Below, piece by piece: positions 39,386 through 47,972 of a DNA stretch of 64,000 bases. Position numbers and translations under genes: made by a program. The DNA comes from Streptococcus gallolyticus. GTDB lineage: Bacteria > Bacillota > Bacilli > Lactobacillales > Streptococcaceae. Below the pieces are notes generated by a model. That model was not told the DNA's origin. It searched no databases and saw only the letters and a program-made list of their open reading frames with translations. The stretch lies in assembly GCA_019794795.1 (NCBI GenBank), contig JAIMFC010000001.1:232805-296804 (forward strand). Reading direction: 5' to 3'. Positions within the stretch are counted from its first letter, which is position 1. Each line of letters begins with the position of its first letter.

Positions 39386-41115
39386 TCATTCCTTTATTAA
39401 AAGAAATCAAGCACATCAAATTCCTCTTTTTCTGGGGAGTGACGGTCTTTCTGCTAGCAACGGCGGCCAATCAGCTGGCACCTTTGCTCTTACAGGCAGT
39501 GATTGATGGTCCTTTGACGGACTTGAGTAAGCAACTTCCATTTGATCAGGCAGACTTTTTGATGCGATTGGCATCTTATATGGGCTTGCTTGCCTTGGGT
39601 GGTTTATTCTCTTATGTGGCCACACGGCTTTTGGTGCATTCGGCCAATAAAATTGCAGAAAATTTGCGGAATCGTGCCTATGATGTCATGCAAAATTTAC
39701 CGATTTCCTACTTTGATGACAAGCCTGCTGGGAAAATTGCAACTCGGATTGTCAACGATACGGAAACTTTGCGCAACCAGTTTTACTCCATGTTGGTCTA
39801 TATTGTGTCCAATATTGTGCGAGTCATCTTTACTTACGGCATCATTTTTTACATGAATGTCAATTTGGGCTTGGTGCTCCTCTTGCTTATTCCGGTTTTT
39901 TATGGCATTCAAGTCCTCTATTCTAAGCTGACAAATGGTCCTATGAAAGAATTTTATGATGCCAGAAGTGAGGTTAATACGCAGGTCAACGAGACCATGA
40001 ACGGGGCAAGTCTGATTCAACTGTTTGGACAAGAACAACATGTGCTTAGTGAGTTTGAAACGACAGTTACTAAGATGAAGGACGCAGATAATCGCATTAT
40101 CTGGGCGCAGTCTATCGCCTCATGGCCGCTGACAGAATTTATCAAAAATATGGTGGTGGCTACCATTCTCACTTTGATTGGCCTACAATTTTTGTCAGGA
40201 CATGCAGCCATGACAGCGGGTCGTCTCTTTGTTTACCTCAACTACGTCATTGAGCTTTTTGACCTCATGGGGATGTTGGTTCGTCAATTACCAAATGTCC
40301 AACGGTCTATGGAAACAGGCCAGCGGGTGCTTGATTTGCTTGGCCAGGAGACGGAAGCAGATAGTGAGGAGGAACTGGTTGTTAAAGAAGGACAAGTTCG
40401 CTTTGAAGGTGTTGACTTTGCCTATGAAGAGGGCAAGCCAGTTCTCCATGATATCAATTTAGTCGTTGAAAAAGGACAGACCATTGCCTTGGTGGGGCAT
40501 ACCGGTTCGGGAAAATCCTCTATTACGAACTTGCTTTATCGTTTTTATGATCCTCAGTCGGGTCGCATTCTTATTGATGGTCAGGATATTTCCCAGTATT
40601 CTCGGGAAAGTCTACGAAGTTATATGGGAATTGTCTTGCAGGATCCTTACCTCTTTACAGGAACCATTGCTTCCAACGTAACCATGGACAAGGCGAATAC
40701 ACGCGATGAGGATATTCTTGATGCGCTTGAAAAAGTTGGAGCGGGCGATTTGCTGAAACGACTTGAAAAGGGGATTTATGAACCAGTTGTTGAAAAAGGA
40801 GCAGCCTTTTCAAGTGGTGAGCGCCAGCTCATTGCCTTTGCGCGGACCCTCTTTTCAAACCCTAAGATTTTGATACTGGATGAGGCAACATCTCATATTG
40901 ATACCGAAACAGAGGAGATTATCCAGCGAGCTATGGAAGTGGTCAAGACTGGACGGACGACCTTTATCATCGCTCATCGCTTGTCTACCATCCAAAATGC
41001 AGACCAGATTTTAGTGCTGGATGCAGGGCGGATTATCGAACGAGGCAATCATGAGCAACTTCTTGCTTTGGGCGGTGTTTACGCCCAAATGCATAAGATT
41101 CAACAGAAAGTATAA
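39376..41115 (+). CDS. Heterodimeric ABC exporter subunit, consensus Walker B
   Basis: This is the 579-residue partner half-transporter: membrane domain (about 15-310), Walker A GHTGSGKSS, Walker B ILILDEATS with intact Glu, but a degraded signature FSSGERQ. Combined with the canonical signature of the preceding subunit it completes one functional ATP site. The start overlaps the previous gene by 10 bases behind AAAGGAGAGG, so the two are translationally coupled. The Asp/Glu and SGGQ/SSGE asymmetry is direct sequence evidence that they act as a heterodimer. Confidence 0.92.
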   Translation: MRVIIPLLKEIKHIKFLFFWGVTVFLLATAANQLAPLLLQAVIDGPLTDLSKQLPFDQADFLMRLASYMGLLALGGLFSYVATRLLVHSANKIAENLRNRAYDVMQNLPISYFDDKPAGKIATRIVNDTETLRNQFYSMLVYIVSNIVRVIFTYGIIFYMNVNLGLVLLLLIPVFYGIQVLYSKLTNGPMKEFYDARSEVNTQVNETMNGASLIQLFGQEQHVLSEFETTVTKMKDADNRIIWAQSIASWPLTEFIKNMVVATILTLIGLQFLSGHAAMTAGRLFVYLNYVIELFDLMGMLVRQLPNVQRSMETGQRVLDLLGQETEADSEEELVVKEGQVRFEGVDFAYEEGKPVLHDINLVVEKGQTIALVGHTGSGKSSITNLLYRFYDPQSGRILIDGQDISQYSRESLRSYMGIVLQDPYLFTGTIASNVTMDKANTRDEDILDALEKVGAGDLLKRLEKGIYEPVVEKGAAFSSGERQLIAFARTLFSNPKILILDEATSHIDTETEEIIQRAMEVVKTGRTTFIIAHRLSTIQNADQILVLDAGRIIERGNHEQLLALGGVYAQMHKIQQKV

Positions 41116-41123
41116 GAAAAAGA

Positions 41124-41873
41124 ATGAAAAATTATCAAGAAATGAACCAAGAAACAATTGACCGTTGGGTGGAAGAAGGTTGGGAATGGGGAATTCCCGT
41201 TTCTCATGAGACCTTTTTGGATGCGAAAAAGGGCACCTGGGATGTTTTGTTGACACCGACTGTTTCTGTTCCTCATGACTGGTTTGGCGATTTGAAGGGC
41301 AAGAAAGTCCTGGGATTAGCCTCTGGCGGTGGACAGCAAATGCCGATTTTTACTGCACTTGGTGCAACGTGTACGGTGCTGGATTACTCAGGTAAACAAA
41401 TTGAGTCCGAACGCTTGGTGGCTGAACGAGAAGGATATGAAATCGAAGCCATTCAAGGAGATATGACGAAGCCCTTGCCATTTGAGGACGAAACATTTGA
41501 CCTGATTTTCCACCCTGTATCAAATTGCTACGTAAAAGACGTGGAGCCAATCTTTGCAGAAGCCTATCGGGTGCTGAAAAAGGGAGGCATTTTTCTCGGT
41601 GGCTTTGACAATGGGGTCAACTATCTTGTGGATGAAAATGAAGAAAAAATCATTTGGGCTATGCCTTTTGACCCAACGACAGATGAAAAAGCTAGAGCCT
41701 TTATGGAGGTAGAAGATTGTGGCATGCAGTTTTCGCATACGCTAGAAGAGCAAATCGGTGGTCAGCTGAAAGCAGGCTTCCTGCTCCAAGACCTATACGA
41801 AGATACCAATGGCGTAGGTCGTCTCCATGAACTCAACATCAAGACCTTTATTGCGACGAAAGCGGTGAAATAA
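41124..41873 (+). CDS. SAM-dependent class I methyltransferase
   Basis: A 249-residue methyltransferase with motif I VLGLASGGGQQM (about 57-68), motif II VLDYSGKQ, motif III PFEDETFDLIFHP and motif IV LKKGGIFLGGF. It starts 8 bases after the ABC exporter gene and is probably in its operon. The substrate is unknown. Resistance-related methylation is possible next to an exporter, but the sequence gives no sign of rRNA specificity. Confidence 0.85.
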   Translation: MKNYQEMNQETIDRWVEEGWEWGIPVSHETFLDAKKGTWDVLLTPTVSVPHDWFGDLKGKKVLGLASGGGQQMPIFTALGATCTVLDYSGKQIESERLVAEREGYEIEAIQGDMTKPLPFEDETFDLIFHPVSNCYVKDVEPIFAEAYRVLKKGGIFLGGFDNGVNYLVDENEEKIIWAMPFDPTTDEKARAFMEVEDCGMQFSHTLEEQIGGQLKAGFLLQDLYEDTNGVGRLHELNIKTFIATKAVK

Positions 41874-41881
41874 GGAGTTAT

Positions 41882-42826
41882 ATGCCAAAATATTATTTTG
41901 CTCTTACAGAAGATAACCTTCAACGTGCACGGATTATTTCAGAAAATAAGATGAATTATATTTTAGGTTTTGCCGGATGGTCATGTGGAAGACATTCCTA
42001 AAAAACAGGGACAGGAAGACTTGTTTGTGGGGGACATTGTTGCCTTATCCGCAGAAGGGAATCATGAGCAATTGCAATTGATTGAGCGGAAAAATAGGAT
42101 TCAAAAAGCCAGCAATACAACGGCTAAAAGTTATCATTTTTCAGAACAAGACCAGGTGCTAGCGACCAATATTGACCAACTGTTCATCTTGATACCGCTG
42201 GACCAAAATTTTTCCCTCTCAAAGTTAGAACGTTACGTGCTCGTCTTTTCTCAGCAGGAAGTCGACTTGACCATTGTCTTGAGTAAGAAGGATCTGTGCC
42301 CTGACTATGCGACTGTCATGGAGGAAATCCAGCAACTCTACTCCAATATTACTCTAGTGGCCATTAGCAGTGAGGATCGAGACTCTATTGATACGCTAAA
42401 AGGAAATTTAGTAGCGGGTGGGATTGGTCTTTTCATCGGGACGTCTGGAGCAGGCAAGTCCACCTTGGTCAATCTCTTACAGGAAGAATTCTCTGCCAAG
42501 GTCAATGCCGTTAAAAGACAGGATGGAAAAGGCAAGCACACGACGACTAGCAGTACGTTTATTTACTGCTCAGACTTAGATTACTATGTGGTGGATACGC
42601 CTGGATTCAAGGGAATTGACAGCCATTATGCTATGGACACGCAGTCATTGATGACTTGGCTGTAGCTTGTAAATTTAGCAATTGCCAGCACAGGACAGAG
42701 CCCAAGTGTGCGGTCAAAGCCGCTCTTGAAAATGGGACTCTCAATCCAACTATTTTAGAACGCTATCACTATAACTTGGACAAGATGGAACTCTTATCCA
42801 AACGAAGAGAAAGCTGGCGCTTGTGA
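41882..42826 (+). pseudogene. RsgA-like circularly permuted GTPase, two frameshifts
   Basis: ATG 41882 behind AAGGAG gives KYYFALTEDNLQRARIISEN and continues to NYIL. The frame then shifts at about 41958-41967 into LPDGHVEDIPKKQG. This frame carries the permuted GTPase motifs: G4 LSKKDL, G1 GTSGAGKST, G3 DTPG. A second shift at about 42640-42650 leads to AVACKFSNCQH and a Cys-rich zinc segment, ending LSKRRESWRL at 42826. Repaired length is about 314 residues, normal for RsgA/YjeQ ribosome-assembly GTPases. The two shifts (+1 and -1) cancel. The usual rsgA of streptococci lies elsewhere, so this may be a second copy. Confidence 0.82.
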
Positions 42827-43182
42827 GTTAGTGTGTGTTCAAGTGAAAATAGCCTCAAAATTTTTAAAATGGCTTTATTTCCTCGTGGAAGATTCGGTAA
42901 AAAATTTTTTTGATCTAATTACCGAGTGTGAGTAGCGTCAAAAATATTTTGTGACTTCATTCTATCGCAGAACGTTCGTAAAAAAGTTTTTTTGAGCCAA
43001 TTTCCAAGTGGAAAAACGCTCTTGCTGTTCATGTGGAGTTATTGTTTCGTGAATATTCGGTAAAAATAATTTTGTAACTTGATTGTAAGGTTGCGATTAT
43101 ATCACATATTGCTTTTTTATAGTCTAATTTTCGATAAGTAGGGCTTAGGAGAATGAAATTATTCCTCTTTTCGCTGAACCCA
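42827..43182. repeat. Accessory stretch with three degenerate ~83-bp repeats
   Basis: Three related segments start at about 42890, 42972 and 43056 with ATTCGGTAAAAA, GTTCGTAAAAAA and ATTCGGTAAAAA, each followed by a T-rich run, at a spacing of about 83 bases. The first contains the inverted repeat CGGTAA ... TTACCG. No ORF or ribosome-binding site is convincing. Confidence 0.45.
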
Positions 43183-43220
43183 AAACCAAAAGACCTTGTT
43201 CATTCGAGGTCTTTTGGTTT
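43183..43220. terminator. Perfect 14-bp hairpin, probable bidirectional terminator
   Basis: AAACCAAAAGACCT pairs perfectly with AGGTCTTTTGGTTT over a 10-base loop. It lies between the RsgA-like pseudogene and the convergent secreted-protein gene. Bases 43221-43406 are A+T-rich with no gene seen. Confidence 0.7.
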
Positions 43221-43406
43221 ATTCGATATAAAAATTAAAACCTTACTTTCTATGCTTGTAAAAGGTTAGAAATAATACAAACAGAAAAATAATAATTAAG
43301 AGAAACTCTTTGCTATCATTTTTAATAAAATAACTCATTATAAAAGAAGTTGCGATTAAAATTAAAATGATATTATCAATAATTCTTTTTTTCATATAAT
43401 ATCTTT

Positions 43407-44012
43407 TTATTCAAAGCATTCTGAATAAACACTACCTAGTGAAAACAATTCTAATAGTATTTCGCGTCCACCAACATTAGCAGCAGCCGCTGAAACCGCA
43501 GCTTGAGCAGCTGCCAACTTTGCTCTAGTTGCTTTAAATTTGTTATAGAGACCAACCGTTTTATATACAAAATTAGCAGCACCGCCTAAGGCTTTTAATG
43601 CACTTTTTGCCTTAGCAATTTTTGCTGGTGTGAGATTTACAACCAATGCAATACCTACGGCAGAAATACACCCTACAGTTCCTCTTTTTTGTCTTATTTT
43701 ATCACTTACTCTTATTCGAGTAATCCCTTTCTCATGAAAATATTGATTTATTCTTTCTGAGCCACTTGCTATTACTTCATCTGGTATATTTTCAATTGCA
43801 CTTAAAACTTCAAATTCCTCGTTTCCTAAAATTAACGTACCATCGTCGAATAATTTTTCATCCTCATATGAGTAATTATTTTCTACTGAAGAGACAGTAA
43901 CACCATCAGCATTCGTATTTTCATTTGCATAAATCGTACTTGCTTGAATAAATGGAGTAACTACACCACTGAGGGCAGTAAATAATAATATTGTTTTGAA
44001 AAAACGCTTCAT
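43407..44012 (-). CDS. Secreted protein of unknown function, candidate processed cationic peptide precursor
   Basis: I do not recognise a family for this 201-residue protein. Residues 1-30 form a signal peptide (Lys/Arg start, hydrophobic core, likely cleavage near YANE). Residues 31-105 are strongly acidic. A basic cluster, KIRQKR, ends at 110. The remainder (111-201) is cationic, with a hydrophobic stretch GTVGCISAVGIALVVNLTPA and an Ala-rich amphipathic segment LAAAQAAVSAAAANVGG, and holds the only two Cys, 115 and 199. This layout resembles a pre-pro-peptide whose C-terminal domain acts on membranes; that is inference. A consensus promoter and AAAGGA site support expression. No immunity or export genes are adjacent. 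Confidence 0.6.
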   Translation of the reverse strand: MKRFFKTILLFTALSGVVTPFIQASTIYANENTNADGVTVSSVENNYSYEDEKLFDDGTLILGNEEFEVLSAIENIPDEVIASGSERINQYFHEKGITRIRVSDKIRQKRGTVGCISAVGIALVVNLTPAKIAKAKSALKALGGAANFVYKTVGLYNKFKATRAKLAAAQAAVSAAAANVGGREILLELFSLGSVYSECFE

Positions 44013-44114
44013 AACTGTAATCCTTTCTAAAAAATAATCTTATAGGGGAGTCAGCTTGATTTCTTCTTAAAAAACTCTTTTCTAACAAGCTAATCCAACA
44101 AATTTTACACCTTG

Positions 44115-44143
44115 ATTATATGTCCGTATTAAATTAAAATCAA
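44115..44143 (-). promoter_or_regulatory. Promoter of the secreted-protein gene
   Basis: On the minus strand TTGATT (44138-44143), 17-base spacer and TATAAT (44115-44120). The 5' untranslated region is about 95 bases. Confidence 0.72.
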
Positions 44144-44350
44144 GTCTATTTTTTTAATTTTTTTCATGATACAATAAAAGGGTTGTGAGATATTTTCCAA
44201 CTCTTAATTAAAATAGGTTTAGTTGTATATTTGTGAGACTGTTTCTGTCCTATTCTTAATCTTTTCGATAATGTTTAGACAACTCCAAAACAAATTTTGA
44301 AGACTATTGTCTAGCCAATTCACTGACTTCTATTGGTAATATAACGATGA

Positions 44351-44509
44351 ATGATAAGACTTACTAGTGGTGATGGTCAAGCAGTGTTGGCTTGTACTGG
44401 TGTAGGGGTAATCAAGGGTGGAAATCTTTTTAGTGTAGAAACGGTAATTATAGAAGATGCTTTTGATAATAGCGCTAATCCAGCTTCTATAATGACAACT
44501 ATGCAGTGA
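44351..44509 (+). CDS. 52-codon ORF, unrecognised, possibly a remnant
   Basis: The frame from ATG 44351 reads MIRLTSGDGQAVLACTGVGV and ends at TGA 44507-44509. There is no clear ribosome-binding site, but the Gly/Val-rich sequence looks protein-like and not random. It may be the end of a decayed gene. The rest of 44144-44610 shows nothing else I can name. Confidence 0.25.
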   Translation: MIRLTSGDGQAVLACTGVGVIKGGNLFSVETVIIEDAFDNSANPASIMTTMQ

Positions 44510-44614
44510 TTCATTGGTACTAAAGTTTGTGCAAGGGAAATTCTAGGTTGGCAAATGGTAACAGAATTTCTCTAAATCATCGCGTATCGAAAATCAGATT
44601 ATATAAAAGTAAGA

Positions 44615-44645
44615 GGTTAGGTACTCTTGTCCCAGCCCCTTTTTT
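44615..44645 (+). terminator. Terminator-like hairpin before ybeY, related to the repeat hairpins
   Basis: GGTTAGG pairs imperfectly with CCCAGCC and runs into Ts. On the minus strand it contains GGCTGGGACAAG, the core of the interspersed repeat hairpins. Confidence 0.5.
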
Positions 44646-44667
44646 CTTTCGGCATTGGTTGGCTTTG

Positions 44668-44676
44668 TGGTATAAT
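44668..44676 (+). promoter_or_regulatory. Extended -10 promoter of ybeY-dgkA-era
   Basis: TGGTATAAT lies 27 bases before ybeY. Confidence 0.6.
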
Positions 44677-44702
44677 GGAAAAAAGACAGAAAAGAGAAAA
44701 AC

Positions 44703-45200
44703 ATGTATATTGAAATGGTGGATGAGACGGGGCAAGTATCGTCTCAAATGCAGGAACAAATTACGGAGTTGCTGAATTTTGCAGCTAGCAATATTGGTAA
44801 GGAAAATAAGGAAATGGCTGTCACTTTTGTGAATAATGCACGGGTGCACGAAGTCAATTTGGAATACCGTGGGATTGACCGCCCAACAGATGTGGTGAGT
44901 TTGGAGTATAAGCCAGAGCAGGAAATCCTCTTTGATGAGGAAGATTTGGCTGAAAATCCTGAACTGGCTGAGATGATGGACGAGTTCGATAGCTATATCG
45001 GTGAGCTCTACATTTCCATTGATAAGGCGCGTGAGCAAGCGGAAGACTACGGTCATTCTTATGAACGGGAAATGGGATTTTTAGCGGTACACGGTTTCTT
45101 GCATATCAACGGGTATGATCATTACACACCAGAAGAAGAAGCAGAAATGTTTGGACTACAGGAAGAGATTTTGACTGCTTATGGACTTACACGAGAATAA
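44703..45200 (+). CDS. ybeY: Endoribonuclease YbeY (16S rRNA maturation)
   Basis: The 165-residue zinc-dependent RNase takes part in 16S rRNA 3' processing and ribosome quality control. The metal-binding motif [11 protein letters not shown] (about 127-137) has all three His, and [11 protein letters not shown] is the other conserved block. The stop overlaps the dgkA start by 20 bases. ybeY-dgkA-era is the usual streptococcal order. Confidence 0.95.
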   Translation: MYIEMVDETGQVSSQMQEQITELLNFAASNIGKENKEMAVTFVNNARVHEVNLEYRGIDRPTDVVSLEYKPEQEILFDEEDLAENPELAEMMDEFDSYIGELYISIDKAREQAEDYGHSYEREMGFLAVHGFLHINGYDHYTPEEEAEMFGLQEEILTAYGLTRE

Positions 45201-45582
45201 CTCACAAAAAAAGTGGAAAAACCGTGATTTAGTAGCCAGTATGGAATTTGCCATAACTGGTCTGTTTACGGCTTTTAAGGAAGAGCGCAACATGCGCAAG
45301 CATACGGTGTCAGCTATCTTGGTCTTGATAGCAGGATTGATTTTTCGTGTGTCGGTGACCGAGTGGCTCTTCTTGCTCTTGAGCATTAGCCTGGTTATCG
45401 CTTTTGAGATTGTCAATTCGGCTATTGAAAATGTGGTGGACCTGGCTAGCGGTTATCACTTTTCCATGCTTGCAAAAAATGCCAAGGACATGGCAGCAGG
45501 CGCAGTTTTATTTGTTTCTGGCTTTGCTTTGTTGACAGGGATGATTATTTTTATTCCGAAAATTTGGAATTTATTATTTTAA
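45181..45582 (+). CDS. dgkA: Undecaprenol/diacylglycerol kinase
   Basis: This 133-residue membrane kinase has three transmembrane segments. Conserved blocks are [22 protein letters not shown] (about 20-41), the Glu/Asn motif [14 protein letters not shown] (about 77-90) and [10 protein letters not shown]. Gram-positive members mainly phosphorylate undecaprenol, recycling the cell-wall lipid carrier. The start is TTG or ATG near 45181, inside the end of ybeY, so the first few residues are uncertain. Confidence 0.93.
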   Translation: MDLHENNSQKKWKNRDLVASMEFAITGLFTAFKEERNMRKHTVSAILVLIAGLIFRVSVTEWLFLLLSISLVIAFEIVNSAIENVVDLASGYHFSMLAKNAKDMAAGAVLFVSGFALLTGMIIFIPKIWNLLF

Positions 45583-45591
45583 GGAGAAAGT

Positions 45592-46491
45592 ATGACCTTT
45601 AAATCAGGTTTTGTGGCTATTCTTGGCCGTCCAAATGTTGGAAAATCAACATTTTTGAATCATGTCATGGGGCAAAAAATTGCCATCATGTCCGATAAAG
45701 CGCAAACGACGCGCAATAAAATCATGGGAATTTACACGACAGAGACAGAGCAGATTGTCTTTATCGATACCCCTGGTATTCACAAGCCCAAGACTGCCTT
45801 GGGTGATTTCATGGTGGAGTCAGCTTATAGCACTCTCCGTGAAGTAGAAACCGTTCTCTTTATGGTGCCAGCCGATGAGAAACGTGGCAAGGGTGACGAT
45901 ATGATTATCGAACGCCTCAAGGCGGCGAAAATTCCAGTTATCTTGGTGATCAATAAGATTGACAAGGTCCATCCAGACCAACTCTTGGAACAGATTGATG
46001 ACTTCCGTAGCCAAATGGATTTCAAGGAAGTGGTGCCAATTTCTGCCCTTCAAGGCAATAATGTAGAAACTCTCTTGTCTCTCTTGAAAGAAAACTTGGA
46101 GGAAGGATTCCAATATTTCCCAGAAGACCAGATTACAGACCACCCAGAACGCTTTTTGGTGTCTGAAATGATCCGCGAGAAAATCCTCAAATTGACGGAG
46201 CAAGAAGTGCCGCACTCAGTAGCGGTTGTCATTGATTCGATGAAACGTGACGAGGAGACGGATAAAGTTCACATCCGTGCGACTATCATGGTGGAACGTG
46301 ATAGCCAAAAAGGCATCATCATTGGTAAACAAGGTGACATGCTCAAGAAAATCGGTAAAATGGCTCGTCGTGACATTGAAATCATGCTGGGTGACAAGGT
46401 TTACCTTGAAACATGGGTGAAAGTCAAGAAAAACTGGCGTGATAAGAAGTTAGATTTGGCTGACTTTGGCTATAATGAGAAAGAGTATTGA
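45592..46491 (+). CDS. era: GTPase Era
   Basis: Era is a ribosome-assembly GTPase that binds the 3' end of 16S rRNA. The 299-residue protein has G1 GRPNVGKST (about 11-19), G3 DTPGIH, G4 NKID and G5 ISAL in its N-terminal half, and a C-terminal KH domain with [28 protein letters not shown] precedes the ATG 9 bases after dgkA. A repeat copy follows the stop. Confidence 0.97.
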   Translation: MTFKSGFVAILGRPNVGKSTFLNHVMGQKIAIMSDKAQTTRNKIMGIYTTETEQIVFIDTPGIHKPKTALGDFMVESAYSTLREVETVLFMVPADEKRGKGDDMIIERLKAAKIPVILVINKIDKVHPDQLLEQIDDFRSQMDFKEVVPISALQGNNVETLLSLLKENLEEGFQYFPEDQITDHPERFLVSEMIREKILKLTEQEVPHSVAVVIDSMKRDEETDKVHIRATIMVERDSQKGIIIGKQGDMLKKIGKMARRDIEIMLGDKVYLETWVKVKKNWRDKKLDLADFGYNEKEY

Positions 46492-46493
46492 GA

Positions 46494-46626
46494 GTGGGAC
46501 AAAAATCGGTAAGACTAAGTCTTCGATTTTGTCGTCCCACCTCCGCAAAGTTGAGTAGGTCTGTAAAAGTTGATTTATCAACGCATTAGAGACCACTCAA
46601 CCACTGCGTCAAACTGTAAATTCCCC
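46494..46626 (-). repeat. Interspersed repeat with hairpin ends, copy E (partial, inverted)
   Basis: It begins three bases after the era stop with the distal end of the element (GTGGGACAAAAATCG ... CGATTTTGTCGTCCCAC, a strong hairpin that can terminate era). It then passes through CTCAACCACTGCGTCAAACTGT and stops there, without the CTGGGACAA hairpin of the other copies. The middle is different from copies A and B. Confidence 0.65.
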
Positions 46627-46694
46627 TAAAATTAACATAGGACAATAACAAATCATTTTTTAACCCGAGCTTATAAAGGAATGAGAGACAAGAA

Positions 46695-47171
46695 ATGGCA
46701 CAAGACTATATTTCCTACATCCGCTCAAAAGTTGGGCATGATAAGATTATCCTTAACTTTGCTGGTGGTATCTTGGCTAATGATGAGGGGAAGGTGCTCT
46801 TGCAGTTGCGTGAGGATAAGAAGACGTGGTCGATTCCAGGCGGCACAATGGAGTTAGGAGAGTCTTCACTCGATACTTGCAAACGTGAGTTTTTTGAGGA
46901 AACGGGTGTTGCAGTTGAGGCGGTTCAATTGCTGAATGTCTACACCAACTTTGAGGAAGCATATCCTAATGGGGATGCCGTTCAAACAGTGGTTTTCATT
47001 TATGAATTAAAGGCCTTATCTGACATCGCTATTGAGAATTTTAAAAATGAAAAAACGCTGAAACTACAATTTTTCTCTCGTGAGGAAATTGAGCAATTGG
47101 ATAGTGTATCAGCTAAGCATCAGCTGATGTTAGAAGAATATTTCACAGATAGCTTTACTATGGGACATTAA
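46695..47171 (+). CDS. NUDIX hydrolase
   Basis: A 158-residue pyrophosphohydrolase with a complete NUDIX box, GGTMELGESSLDTCKREFFEETG (about 49-71), containing REFFEE for metal binding. It is preceded by KTWSIPGG, as in MutT-like enzymes. The substrate (a nucleoside diphosphate derivative) cannot be named. It is a single gene between a repeat copy and a terminator. Confidence 0.9.
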   Translation: MAQDYISYIRSKVGHDKIILNFAGGILANDEGKVLLQLREDKKTWSIPGGTMELGESSLDTCKREFFEETGVAVEAVQLLNVYTNFEEAYPNGDAVQTVVFIYELKALSDIAIENFKNEKTLKLQFFSREEIEQLDSVSAKHQLMLEEYFTDSFTMGH

Positions 47172-47173
47172 AG

Positions 47174-47198
47174 AAAGCTGGGCTTGGCTCAGCTTTTC
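47174..47198 (+). terminator. Terminator of the NUDIX gene
   Basis: AAAGCTG pairs with CAGCTTT over a 9-base loop, followed by TCTT. Confidence 0.65.
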
Positions 47199-47259
47199 TT
47201 GACTTTTAAAATTATTGTTTGATGATAATTTTAAAAAGAGATAATTGTTTTAAAACAAT
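47199..47259 (+). promoter_or_regulatory. Promoter with two long AT-rich palindromes before the DUF2975/HTH pair
   Basis: TTGACT at 47199-47204 is a likely -35, with a GATAAT -10 candidate at 47224 (spacer 19). TTTTAAAATTAT (47204-47215) and ATAATTTTAAAA (47225-47236) form a perfect 12-bp inverted repeat across this promoter. ATTGTTTTAAAACAAT (47244-47259) is a perfect 16-bp palindrome just upstream of the ribosome-binding site. Both are operator candidates for the HTH protein encoded in the operon. Confidence 0.6.
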
Positions 47260-47273
47260 AACAGGAGGTTCTT

Positions 47274-47756
47274 ATGAGCTTGCAAAAAAGTAAGAAATTT
47301 GTTTCTTGGTTCTTGTTGACTTGGATTATCGGTCGAGGACTGCTAGGAGTAGTGCTTCTATTTTTAGATTGGAATGAGACGGTGGAGCCTGCTAAAGAAC
47401 TGCTCAGAATGGTCTTCCAAATGTTGTGGGCAGAAATGCTGCCTATTGTCTCACTCAGTCGTATTCGAAAATTTCTTTTGAACCTACTGGAAGGCAATTT
47501 ATTTACTGAACATGTTTCTCGGCTTTCAAAAGAGATTTTTAAGGTCTCTGCCCTCATGATGATTTGCAGTTTGCTTGACGATATTTTTATTAGTTATGTG
47601 CCATTTACAAGTCTAGATACCTTTGCCTTAAACTATGTTTTTCCATATTTAGATAATGTGATTTTGTTACTGGTATTTGCCTGTTTAGCAGTGATTGTCA
47701 AAAATGGGACAGTTCTAAAAGAAGAAAAGAAATGGATGGTTTTATTTAATGGCTGA
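47274..47756 (+). CDS. DUF2975-like membrane protein
   Basis: A 160-residue protein with about four hydrophobic segments (about 12-30, 40-58, 88-105, 125-143). Such proteins are often encoded directly before a small Cro/C1-type regulator, as here, where the two genes overlap by 8 bases. AGGAGG precedes the ATG. Function unknown; the pair may sense a membrane or envelope signal. Confidence 0.7.
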   Translation: MSLQKSKKFVSWFLLTWIIGRGLLGVVLLFLDWNETVEPAKELLRMVFQMLWAEMLPIVSLSRIRKFLLNLLEGNLFTEHVSRLSKEIFKVSALMMICSLLDDIFISYVPFTSLDTFALNYVFPYLDNVILLLVFACLAVIVKNGTVLKEEKKWMVLFNG

Positions 47757-47961
47757 GATTAAGGTGAATCTTGATAAAGTGCTGGCTGAGAGGAAGATTA
47801 GTTCCAAGGAATTGGCGCAAATAGTAGGGATAACTCAAGCTAACTTGTCCATATTAAAAACGGGAAAGGTCAAAGGGATTCGCTTTGCGACCTTACTAGC
47901 TATTTGCCAGGCCTTAGATTGTCAGCCAGGGGATATTTTAAGTTACTCTAAGGAAGATTAG
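47749..47961 (+). CDS. YozG-like Cro/C1 family HTH regulator
   Basis: The 70-residue protein is almost only a helix-turn-helix domain: [41 protein letters not shown], then [11 protein letters not shown]. This is the YozG/XRE type paired with DUF2975 proteins. Autoregulation through the palindromes at 47204-47259 is likely but inferred. Confidence 0.88.
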   Translation: MAEIKVNLDKVLAERKISSKELAQIVGITQANLSILKTGKVKGIRFATLLAICQALDCQPGDILSYSKED

Positions 47962-47972
47962 AAAGGAAATCT

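Noticed and set aside
42885..43110. Possible CRISPR-like array
   Set aside because: Only three poorly conserved copies at about 83-base spacing, no uniform repeat-spacer pattern and no cas genes.
44527..44775. 82-codon frame before ybeY
   Set aside because: It overlaps the terminator, the promoter and the first codons of ybeY in another frame.
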